From the NCBI RefSeq assembly GCF_003967535.1, contig NZ_BIFR01000001.1, positions 1,735,001 to 1,799,000 of the forward strand: a stretch of 64,000 nucleotides of DNA, written 5' to 3'. The position numbers were made by a program, and so were the translations under genes. Below, one piece after another: positions 26,333-33,647 of the stretch; position 1 is the stretch's first letter, and each line of letters opens with the position of its first letter. The notes under the pieces were generated by a model. It was not told where the DNA came from, searched no databases, and saw only the letters and a list, made by a program, of their open reading frames with translations. The stretch comes from Tengunoibacter tsumagoiensis (GTDB lineage Bacteria; Chloroflexota; Ktedonobacteria; Ktedonobacterales; Ktedonobacteraceae).

Positions 26333-27898
26333 ATGAATACAACCGATTCATCGACCATCTTATCAAATTGGCTGGCTCGTAGTGCTGAAAATCGACCGCA
26401 ACATCTGGCTATTGCTTGCAATGGACTGCGCTGGACCTTTAGCGAACTGGATCGTCAGGCAACCCTTCTGGCAGAAAAGTTTGCGCTGGCCGGAATTGGC
26501 GCTCAGAGCCGTATTGCTGTCCTCACGGGCAGTGGCCTCCCTTATGTCGCCTGTGTGCATGCCCTGATGCGCCTGAAGGCTATCCTTGTGCCTCTTAATC
26601 TAAGGCTGACGGCACAAGAACTTAGCTGGCAGTTACGAGATGTGCAGGCCATAGCTCTTCTTAGCGATCTGGCCCATCAAGATCTGGCCCGTCAGCTTGC
26701 GCAACTGCTGCCTGACCTCCCGTTGGGCCTTCTTCATCATCCATCACCAGAAGTTGGACTCACCCCCCTTGTTGATCAGCAATTACCATTCTCTGTGAGA
26801 CCGGTCCAGTCAGTTGCACCGCTAAACTGGACTATCAACCTGGCGGACACCCAGGCCATCATGTATACCTCTGGTACAACGGGAACGCCCAAGGGAGTTG
26901 TACTGACCTATGGGATGCACTGGTGGAATGCCGTTGGCTCCGCCCTTAATCTTGGCCATCAACTGGATGATATCTGGCTGGCCTGTATGCCGCTCTTTCA
27001 CGTTGGGGGTCTGTCAATCCTGATGCGTAGTGTGATCAATGGTATCAGTGTGATTCTTCAGGAGAAATTTGAGCCTGCAGTAGTCAATCAGACCCTTATC
27101 GATGAAAAGGTCACGATTATCTCGGTGGTTGCAATTATGTTGCAGCGGATGCTCGCTGAACTGGATACACGAGAGCCTGGAGGGCGCTATCCAGAAGCTC
27201 TTCGCTGCGTATTACTGGGTGGTGGACCGGCTCCACGCCCCTTATTAGAGGATTGTGCATCCCGAAAGATACCTGTTGTACAGACCTATGGGCTCACTGA
27301 ATCCGCTTCTCAGGCGGTCACGCTTGCGCCCGGCGATGCTCTCCGTAAGCTTGGGTCGGCGGGCCGTCCCTTACTGCCAGTACAGCTCAGTATTCGCAAT
27401 GAAGGACAAGTGGCTGCCCCTAATGAGCCAGGCATTATCTGTCTTAAGGGACCAGGTATTACCCCTGGCTACGATCATCGTCCCGAGGCTACCGCTCAAG
27501 CCATTGTCGATGGCTGGCTTTCGACAGGTGATATTGGCTATCTCGATGAAGAGGGGTATCTGTATGTGTTGGATCGTCGGAGTGATCTTATCATCTCAGG
27601 GGGAGAGAATATTTATCCAGCAGAGATCGAGGCAGCGCTCCTTGCACATCCAGACGTCCAGGAGGCGGGAGTCTGTGGGCAAGCGGATACCCGATGGGGG
27701 CAGATCCCTATCGCCTTTGTGCATTTGCAGGCTCAAAGTGTTGCTACAGCCGAGCAGCTTCTGGCCTATACAGAACAGCGCCTGGCTCGCTATAAAGTCC
27801 CACGTGCTCTGTATATTGTTGGACCGCTACCACGTAACGCCTCCGGTAAACTTCTGCGCCGCGAATTAAACAAGTTGCGGCCACCCTCATCATCGTAA
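26333..27898 (+). CDS. menE: o-Succinylbenzoate-CoA ligase (MenE)
   Basis: 521 aa from ATG 26333; ATG 26321 overlaps the menC stop (ATGA) and is an alternative. It activates OSB to OSB-CoA with ATP. ANL-family motifs: phosphate loop MYTSGTTGTPKGV, VQTYGLTESAS, the STGDIGYLDEEGYLYVLDR hinge region and the C-terminal catalytic Lys in NASGKLLRREL. It is the last gene of the men operon; a hairpin follows 63 bp downstream. Confidence 0.95.
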   Translation: MNTTDSSTILSNWLARSAENRPQHLAIACNGLRWTFSELDRQATLLAEKFALAGIGAQSRIAVLTGSGLPYVACVHALMRLKAILVPLNLRLTAQELSWQLRDVQAIALLSDLAHQDLARQLAQLLPDLPLGLLHHPSPEVGLTPLVDQQLPFSVRPVQSVAPLNWTINLADTQAIMYTSGTTGTPKGVVLTYGMHWWNAVGSALNLGHQLDDIWLACMPLFHVGGLSILMRSVINGISVILQEKFEPAVVNQTLIDEKVTIISVVAIMLQRMLAELDTREPGGRYPEALRCVLLGGGPAPRPLLEDCASRKIPVVQTYGLTESASQAVTLAPGDALRKLGSAGRPLLPVQLSIRNEGQVAAPNEPGIICLKGPGITPGYDHRPEATAQAIVDGWLSTGDIGYLDEEGYLYVLDRRSDLIISGGENIYPAEIEAALLAHPDVQEAGVCGQADTRWGQIPIAFVHLQAQSVATAEQLLAYTEQRLARYKVPRALYIVGPLPRNASGKLLRRELNKLRPPSSS

Positions 27899-27960
27899 TT
27901 GTTGGTGTCTATCGTATCAAATACATCGCCCCTCTCTATGAACTTAGATTGTTCTACAGC

Positions 27961-27994
27961 GCGGCCAGTCTCCAGCAATTTGGAGACTGGCCGC
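27961..27994. terminator. Hairpin between convergent menE and membrane-protein genes
   Basis: 14-bp perfect GC-rich arms (27961-27974 and 27981-27994) with loop GCAATT. No T-tract on either strand. It lies between two convergent stop codons, so a bidirectional termination role is likely. Confidence 0.7.
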
Positions 27995-28021
27995 GTGTCT
28001 GGTAAATGGCTTGTACGTAGC

Positions 28022-29068
28022 TTATCTTGAGAGTGGTCCACTTGATGGATTGGCTTGATTCGCACGCAGAGCCGCATTGTCTCGTTCAAGTTGGCGAGCA
28101 TAGTGTTGAAGCTGACGAGCTTTTTCTACCTCAGCCTCAAGCGTTCGGAGTCGTTGCACTCTTCCCAAGAGATTATTGATTGCGCCACCAATATGCCAGA
28201 GCGTATTATCCTGTGTAAGTGGGATGCGAGCATTGGAATCACCATTGGAATAGTGAGTGAGCACCTCCACAATGGTCTGAATACTGTAATCAAGGCGTTC
28301 TTTTTGGAGCGCAGCATCACGATCTTTCTCAGCCAGATCATGCTGTAAGCGTGCAATCACCTCGGCTCGATCTGCTCGTCGGAGCGCCCGATTGGCGCTG
28401 GAAGACCATAAATAGAGAACGATGGCCGCGATAATCTGGAGCCCGATTGATCGTTCAATACCAATAGAAAAGCCATGTTGAGCAATAAACTGATCGACCT
28501 GTGGTGTATGGCGTTCATAGCTATAGTCCAGATAGATAAAAGCACTATTGAAGAGAGCAATTGGAAAGACGCTCCAGGGTGGAAAGAAGGCAACGGCCAG
28601 CAGGAGTCCAATGAGAAGCATATCATAGCCAATGACATTAGAAATATCGACACCGTGTGGAAGTGCCAGATAAGAGATCGCCATGCCAACAGTATAGAGG
28701 CCCACTATAATACACCCTGCAACGGCTAAGAGCCCCAGCCGATTAAGGATCAAAGTCAGGCCAACGAAAAAGGCAATGCTTCCAAACAGTACCAGTGCGA
28801 ATGTCGAGGGATGAAGGAGCGAAACGACAATGGAAGGGGCAGAAAAAGCAACAAGTAATAGAAGCATCCAGCTTACAAGCCGCGCCCGACGATAGGCCTC
28901 ACGCTTCTCTAGAGAGGCATGAGCAGTTGGCGTTTTAGGCATAGTGAAGCGAAACCACCAGTTGAGCCAACCTGGATGTTCAGCCTCTACCTCCTGTCGG
29001 CGCGGCAAGACTTTTTCGGACCAGACATCCTGTTCTCTGGGTGTGATTGATTGTTCAAAATTTTGCAT
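28022..29068 (-). CDS. Membrane protein with HAMP-like helical tail (paralogue of 58.4-60.1 kb gene)
   Basis: 348 aa from the ATG at 29068 (MQNFEQS); an ATG at 29110 is possible but has no ribosome site. Residues about 60-255 hold six or so hydrophobic segments. The C-terminal part is a long coiled coil with a HAMP-like element: ALRRADRAEVIARLQHDL, then SNGDSNARIPLTQDNTLWHI and INNLLGRVQRL. The DxxARxPL...N.LL.R pattern resembles a HAMP domain, yet no kinase, cyclase or chemotaxis domain follows. A paralogue at 58448-60073 has the same order. Function unknown. Confidence 0.82.
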   Translation of the reverse strand: MQNFEQSITPREQDVWSEKVLPRRQEVEAEHPGWLNWWFRFTMPKTPTAHASLEKREAYRRARLVSWMLLLLVAFSAPSIVVSLLHPSTFALVLFGSIAFFVGLTLILNRLGLLAVAGCIIVGLYTVGMAISYLALPHGVDISNVIGYDMLLIGLLLAVAFFPPWSVFPIALFNSAFIYLDYSYERHTPQVDQFIAQHGFSIGIERSIGLQIIAAIVLYLWSSSANRALRRADRAEVIARLQHDLAEKDRDAALQKERLDYSIQTIVEVLTHYSNGDSNARIPLTQDNTLWHIGGAINNLLGRVQRLRTLEAEVEKARQLQHYARQLERDNAALRANQANPSSGPLSR

Positions 29069-29153
29069 GAAATATAGCAATCCCTTCTCTACAACAGAGG
29101 TCTGTTTCATACACCAGTTGTAGGATACGCCCTACGGGTTGTAACAGATATCG

Positions 29154-29930
29154 TTACAACGTCAACCATCCAATTTTCAACATATCCACAACAACTGGAA
29201 GAACTTTTTCTAGATCTTGATTAAGAATCTGAGCGATCGTCTCTAGAGAGCGCTTGCCATCTACCAGACGAAAGATCGAGCGCTGTGCATGTGTCCAGGA
29301 TTGGACAAACTGCGCAGTAGGCTGTATTGCCCGTTTAGGAACAGCCTTGATCATCTCCTGAAAGGGCAACGGAAGAGGTGGTAAAGGCCTCTCTGGATTC
29401 AACGGCTGCGATGGGCGTGGAGATGATCCAGGTTTATCTGCCTGAGATGGCCCTCCTGATCGCTCACCTGGAAATGTTTGTCGTGGTCTGGCGGGGAGAG
29501 ATGGCCCAGGTTTGTTGGGAGATGGAGCTGCCCCGCCCAATTGCTCGTCTGGAAATGGTTGTTGTGAGCCAGCTCTATCGGTAGCATATGGCGAATAGTT
29601 CTGCTTTGCCTGCTCGTACTGAGGCGAGGGCCCGGCTGAAGATGATTGGCCCGAGAAATCGGAGAGTGGGGGGATAGGTTGACTGGGTATAGCCTGTTCT
29701 GTGTATGTCCATGTAAAGACCTTTTGCTGTAAGAGCCCAAATGCTGGTTGTCCGCTTATCATTTGCCCACGGCTATCGACAACGGTGCAAGCGGTAATTT
29801 TCCCTCTTAATAGCTGGATAGTAGCCTGGCAGCGTCCCTTGCAGCCTGGCAGAGAGTGAATATTTGCAGTCAGCAGACCGCTTCTTCCACCCAGTATATA
29901 GAGAAGCGTCTCTATCTCGATCTCATACAT
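29154..29930 (-). CDS. Unknown protein: N-terminal beta domain, Pro-rich linker, C-terminal winged-helix-like domain
   Basis: 258 aa from ATG 29930, which has GGGAG 6 nt upstream. Residues 1-90 read as a compact domain rich in short strands (ELLRGKITACTVVDSRGQ-type, as in DUF4388-like effector domains). Residues 90-195 are a Pro/Gln/Ser linker with near repeats of PGPSLPARPRQTFPGERSGG-like phrases. The last 60 residues (RSIFRLVDGKRSLETIAQIL) look like the helical or winged-helix tail found after DUF4388. It may be a small regulatory adaptor. It is the middle gene of three on the minus strand (MFS, this gene, HAMP-like membrane protein). Confidence 0.72.
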   Translation of the reverse strand: MYEIEIETLLYILGGRSGLLTANIHSLPGCKGRCQATIQLLRGKITACTVVDSRGQMISGQPAFGLLQQKVFTWTYTEQAIPSQPIPPLSDFSGQSSSAGPSPQYEQAKQNYSPYATDRAGSQQPFPDEQLGGAAPSPNKPGPSLPARPRQTFPGERSGGPSQADKPGSSPRPSQPLNPERPLPPLPLPFQEMIKAVPKRAIQPTAQFVQSWTHAQRSIFRLVDGKRSLETIAQILNQDLEKVLPVVVDMLKIGWLTL

Positions 29931-29969
29931 AGAAATCTCCCACACCCTTTACTCTTCTTTATGGATTTC

Positions 29970-31391
29970 CTAGCTGGCCAGCTCTTCCAGTATCTCCTGG
30001 CGCGTCTCACGTCCATAGCGCCAGAAAACCAGCAATCCAACGCAAGTCAGAGTGCCAAAGAGCACGAAAATGCTGATCAGACCGAACGTAGCGATTAGGT
30101 AAGCTGTCAAGAATGGTGCAATGAGAGTAGCTAAACACTGCATACCACGGCTAGTTGAGAGTGCCCAGGCGCGTATACGCGTGGGAAAGAGCTCGGCCGT
30201 ATAGAGATAGAGGCCAGCAACTGAGACAAAAGCACCAAGCGCAGTGAACGTATCGGCAATAAAGAGCAGACCATTGTGTAGATGGAAGATACCCACCAGA
30301 ATAGCCCCGATCACAGCGCTGATGAAAGAGAGATAATTGCCACTCAAAAAGAATCTGCGCGCACCACTGCGCTTCCAGATAAAGGCCAGCCCATAGGTCA
30401 TCAACAGCGAGGCTGTTCCATAGGCAATAATCAGCAGAAGCGATATTTTTTGATAGCCAATCGCAACGAAGAGAGTTGGAAGCCCGTTTGAGAAGGCCGT
30501 TGCAATAAAATAGCATACAAACCACTGCGTCCAACTCACGATTGTTGAGCGTCGATATGTTGATGAGAAGAGCTCACCCAGTCGTGTGGGATGAGTATCA
30601 GCCGAATAGCGAGTTGTCGCAGGATCGGCAAGCGTGATCTTGCGTTTTTCGGCCTCTGCTTCAAGCTTTGTAATAAGCTGCTGAGCCTGCCCCTCGTCTC
30701 CCTTGTTAACCAGCCAGCGAACCGATTCCGGCAGCAAGAACCAGATCGCAAGTGCGCAGAGAACGGGTGCAGCCCCCCCAAAGACAAAGAGTGCTCGCCA
30801 GCCATCGGCTCCGAAGAGAGCCGTAGCACGTGTTGAGAGCACAGGGAGAAGGAAGTCGCCCCAGATATAGAAAGTAGCTAGCAGGATAGCTGTCTTGCCT
30901 CGTGACTGCGCAGGAACATACTCTACAAACCAGGTTAGTGCTAGCGGAAGGAAAGCACCAATTCCTAGATCTTGTAGTGTATGAAAAATAATTAAGGATG
31001 GTAGCGACCATGAGAAGGCCGCAATAATTCCTATGCCTGAGAGCAGCAACGCCGCCACCGCCAGCCGTTTGCGACCATAGTACTCAGCCAGTACCCCGGC
31101 GGCCACTGCACCTGCCCCCTGCGCCAGGAAGCCCAGGGCAATCAACGTGCCAGCGGCAGGAGCATTCTTATTAGGATCAAATTGGAAGGCTGATCCAGTA
31201 GCCGTAATCGTAAAGGAGACGACCAGCGTATTAAAGGCCACAAAGAAGAGCCCCAGTCCCAGCCAGATCAGCAAGCGCCGATGAAAAGCAAAGAAAGGGA
31301 GGCGTTCAAGGCGAGCCACCAGAGCGGTAGCAGAAGAGAGCTCATCATGAGAAGACGGGAGCGTCGTGGAAGATGACGAATGATAATCCAT
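29970..31391 (-). CDS. MFS transporter, sugar-porter/NiaP-like
   Basis: 473 aa with 12 predicted membrane helices in two bundles of six. The loop 2-3 motif EYYGRKRLAVAAL and the end-of-helix-6 motif LLPESVRWLVNKGDEGQ (compare PESPRWL) place it with sugar-porter or NiaP/SV2-like MFS members; the mid-protein loop (residues about 245-300) is long and charged. The substrate cannot be read. The N-terminus is a 40-residue Ser/Thr-rich cytoplasmic tail. The start has only a distant AAAGGA (16 nt), so the N-terminus is uncertain. It is first of a three-gene minus-strand group. Confidence 0.88.
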   Translation of the reverse strand: MDYHSSSSTTLPSSHDELSSATALVARLERLPFFAFHRRLLIWLGLGLFFVAFNTLVVSFTITATGSAFQFDPNKNAPAAGTLIALGFLAQGAGAVAAGVLAEYYGRKRLAVAALLLSGIGIIAAFSWSLPSLIIFHTLQDLGIGAFLPLALTWFVEYVPAQSRGKTAILLATFYIWGDFLLPVLSTRATALFGADGWRALFVFGGAAPVLCALAIWFLLPESVRWLVNKGDEGQAQQLITKLEAEAEKRKITLADPATTRYSADTHPTRLGELFSSTYRRSTIVSWTQWFVCYFIATAFSNGLPTLFVAIGYQKISLLLIIAYGTASLLMTYGLAFIWKRSGARRFFLSGNYLSFISAVIGAILVGIFHLHNGLLFIADTFTALGAFVSVAGLYLYTAELFPTRIRAWALSTSRGMQCLATLIAPFLTAYLIATFGLISIFVLFGTLTCVGLLVFWRYGRETRQEILEELAS

Positions 31392-31954
31392 AACGTTTCT
31401 ACAAGAATCCTTTCTATATGGTAACTCTACATGGTAACTCTATAGTGTAACCAGATGACATATACAAAAATGCTGCCATCAAGCAGCCGATGTATAATGC
31501 GTAATCGAAAAAAATGCTAAACCGCTAGTAGCGCACAGCCCTCTTCCATAAAACACAGCCGAATGTGTATAAATAAAAGTTCACTTGCTCTATTTTTACC
31601 ACAATAAAATATTAAATACAATATCATCACTATAATTCGTTTGAATATAAAGGAAATTAGTCCTTCTCTTTTATGAAGAATATAAAGAAATTGAATCGGT
31701 ATGCAGATATATATATGCAACATTAGCTCTTCTAAAAAAGGGCCATTTTTCACTCCAGATGGTGAATGTCCATTCATGATGGCCAGTCTTCTTCAACTCT
31801 CTTTGTTCTGCTAACGTTCAACGAATGATGCACTTCTTTTCTTCCCACATTTTCTCCTCAGCGAGAGACCATAGCGAGAGACCATGAAGAAGGAGACGAG
31901 CAGCTCTCTCCTCCTTTTTTTGTTATCTTATGAGAGAAAAAACATATCATGCAA
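31392..31954. other. Intergenic: upstream of MFS gene, AT-rich, one REP-like dyad and one hairpin with T-tract
   Basis: The first ~360 bp are AT-rich and hold no believable gene; an 86-codon ORF (31517-31777, minus) lacks a ribosome site. Near 31756-31790 is an isolated copy of the CCATTCATGATGGCC dyad. AGCGAGAGACCAT is duplicated at 31860-31886. An imperfect hairpin AGGAGA-C-GAG/CTCTCTCCT followed by seven T (31890-31921) looks like a plus-strand terminator, but no plus-strand gene precedes it, so a short RNA may end here. Confidence 0.5.
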
Positions 31955-31959
31955 TGCCA

Positions 31960-32484
31960 AGTAGGGAAAGTCGCTTGTCTCTTTCCTCCGTTCCCCCTCC
32001 GCTCTGTGAGCCCCTCCATAGCTCAATTGGAAACAATGTTATGGGGGTGCTGGCATGGTGGAGCTTCGAGATGTGGAAGGAGACAAGCGACCTTCCCTAC
32101 TTGTATTGTGGCATAGTGCACCTTTACAAACATAAAACACTGTAAAGTAGGGAAAGTCGCTTGTCTCTTTCCTCTGTTCCCCCTCCACCATGCGAGCCCC
32201 TCCATAGCTCGAGTGGACAATGGACAATGGGGAAGGATGTTATGGGGGTGCTACCATGGTGGAGCTTCGAGATGTGGAAGGAGACAAGCGACCTTCCCTA
32301 CTTGTATTGTGGCATAGTGCACCTTTACAAACATAAAACACTGTAAAGTAGGGAAAGTAGCTTGTCTCTTTCCTCCGTTCCCCCTCCACCATGGTCCCAC
32401 CTCCATAGCTCAACGGGAAAGGACACAATGGTGAGACTGGCATAGCGGAGCTTCACGATGGAGAAAGGAGACGCCCTGCTTGTT
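31960..32484. repeat. Long-palindrome array B (3 units)
   Basis: Units begin with AGTAGGG at 31960, 32146 and 32347 (periods 186 and 201 bp). Architecture is as in array A: outer arms AGTAGGGAAAGTCGCTTG / CAAGCGACCTTCCCTACT, inner arms CCCCTCCATAGC / TTATGGGGGTGC. Array-specific linkers contain GTGGCATAGTGCACC. In unit 2 the inner stem changes on both sides (CTCCACCATG with CATGGTGGAG). Unit 3 has a shortened right arm like one copy in array A. Confidence 0.92.
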
Positions 32485-33080
32485 ATCATCAATTGTGTGT
32501 ATAAGAATTTTTCTTAATCACATAAATTTTAATTCTGAAATATCTTTTCTGGCACGAGGAGAGACCTGTACAATGGGAGTGGATAGGGTTACGCATGGCA
32601 TGACGTCCCAAATTTTTGCGATGTTTTGTCATCTTAATAAAATTTTAATATTTTTCAATCGTCAACTTTTTGGAGAAAACGCCTCCTTTCTGGTCTGTTT
32701 AGCTGTCTGGTATAGTGCTTACATCGGCCTGTAGAGCCATTCTATACAGATTGATAAAAGAGAGCATGGAGAGATAGTACTTTTTTTTGAAGAGTTGAGG
32801 CAAAGATGATGATCTGAAAAAAATCTTATACTATACGGTTTGTAGCTACTGATGATATCTACTAATTGTGGTATAAGACTTCTAGTGGCAATGATCGCAA
32901 CTGGTGATTAGTACTACTAGCCTTCAATTCTTTCTTTATTTCGCTGACTTAGTGTTTTAGAGAATATGAGAAGGATGAGTAGAAGCGGTACAGCGACGTA
33001 CAGGTAGAAGTCTCATTGGTAGGGGGGGACAGAGGAGCACGAACGAATGCATGGGTTCGGCCTTGTCTTCCAGTAACTAT
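32485..33080. other. Intergenic AT-rich stretch
   Basis: About 600 bp between array B and the structured region. It is AT-rich with several A- and T-runs (for example near 32640-32660 and 32785-32825). An 84-codon plus-strand ORF (32480-32734) begins inside the array edge, has no ribosome site and shows no recognisable composition, so I do not call it. Nothing else supported. Confidence 0.5.
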
Positions 33081-33090
33081 TTGATCGATA

Positions 33091-33325
33091 GATCGGTACG
33101 CGCCATTTTAATGTTGGATGTGTGCGCAGAGAGACCGATCATAGCGAGCGCGGACACGAGGAGGTAGAGCCGAGACTCTACCAGGCGCGGAGTAACAGAG
33201 GGCTCCGAGGCCAGAACCGACTCGTTTCCCCTCACCAGAGCGCGGTAGAGCCCCCTGATCAGGGCTGTAGCGAGTCCCAATCAGGAAAAGGTTACTACCA
33301 GGCAGAATAAGGCGTCCTGACTGAA
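33091..33325 (+). ncRNA. Candidate structured RNA upstream of a small peptide gene
   Basis: A GC-rich island in AT-rich surroundings with many complementary segments in order: GATCGGT (33091-33097)/ACCGATC (33134-33140) with inner GCGC/GCGC; GGTAGAG (33163-33169)/CTCTACC (33176-33182); GGAG (33189)/CTCC (33203); GACTCG (33219-33224)/CGAGTC (33271-33276) enclosing AGCCC/GGGCT (33249-33266); and TCAGGA (33281-33286)/TCCTGA (33315-33320). The stems are compatible with one multi-helix fold of ~235 nt. It is not tRNA, tmRNA, SRP or RNase P RNA by the signatures I know. It could be a cis-regulatory leader for the 33424 gene or an independent RNA; strand is assumed from the downstream gene. Confidence 0.45.
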
Positions 33326-33423
33326 CTTACACCGTTAATGTATGGGAAGAGCGGGCCAGACGATCTTTACTATCGTCAGGAAGCGGTCTCGCCTCCCACT
33401 TTTGAAGGAAAGGAATCGAACTC

Positions 33424-33594
33424 ATGCGTAAACAGTACTTGCGTTGGCTGCTTCCCATCATCGCCCTGTTAGTCATTGCAACCGTCATCGTTCTCTCACC
33501 CCTGGTGAATAGCCACGCCGCCGGCACAACTAGCCCCAGCGTGACTCCAACTTCTACACCACATGTTACTCCAGATGTGCAGTGGCACTTCTAG
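33424..33594 (+). CDS. 56-aa secreted or membrane peptide
   Basis: Starts at ATG 33424 (MRKQYLRWLLP) with AAGGAAAGGAA upstream and ends at TAG 33592. The N-terminus is basic (RKQYLR), followed by a ~20-residue hydrophobic stretch and an S-HAAG segment that fits a signal peptidase site, then a Thr/Ser/Pro-rich tail ending PDVQWHF. This is the layout of a small exported or single-span protein. A hairpin terminator follows 12 bp later, so it looks like a complete transcription unit with the structured region as a long leader. No family recognised. Confidence 0.65.
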   Translation: MRKQYLRWLLPIIALLVIATVIVLSPLVNSHAAGTTSPSVTPTSTPHVTPDVQWHF

Positions 33595-33605
33595 TTATTC
33601 AGATT

Positions 33606-33637
33606 GAGTGGCTTTATCTATTGACGATAAGCCACTC
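33606..33637. terminator. Hairpin terminator between the small peptide and STAND genes
   Basis: GAGTGGCTT-T-ATC (33606-33618) pairs with GAT-AAGCCACTC (33626-33637) across a short loop. It is followed on the plus strand by TAAAATTTTA and lies between convergent genes, 12 bp after one stop and 10 bp before the other. Confidence 0.75.
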
Positions 33638-33647
33638 GGCTAAAATT

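Noticed and set aside
31517-31777. 86-codon minus-strand ORF upstream of array B
   Set aside because: No ribosome site, AT-rich random composition and overlap with a REP-like dyad.
32480-32734. 84-codon plus-strand ORF after array B
   Set aside because: It starts in the array edge, lacks a ribosome site and has no recognisable features.
33091-33325. RNase P, tmRNA or SRP RNA
   Set aside because: The diagnostic conserved segments of these RNAs are missing on both strands.
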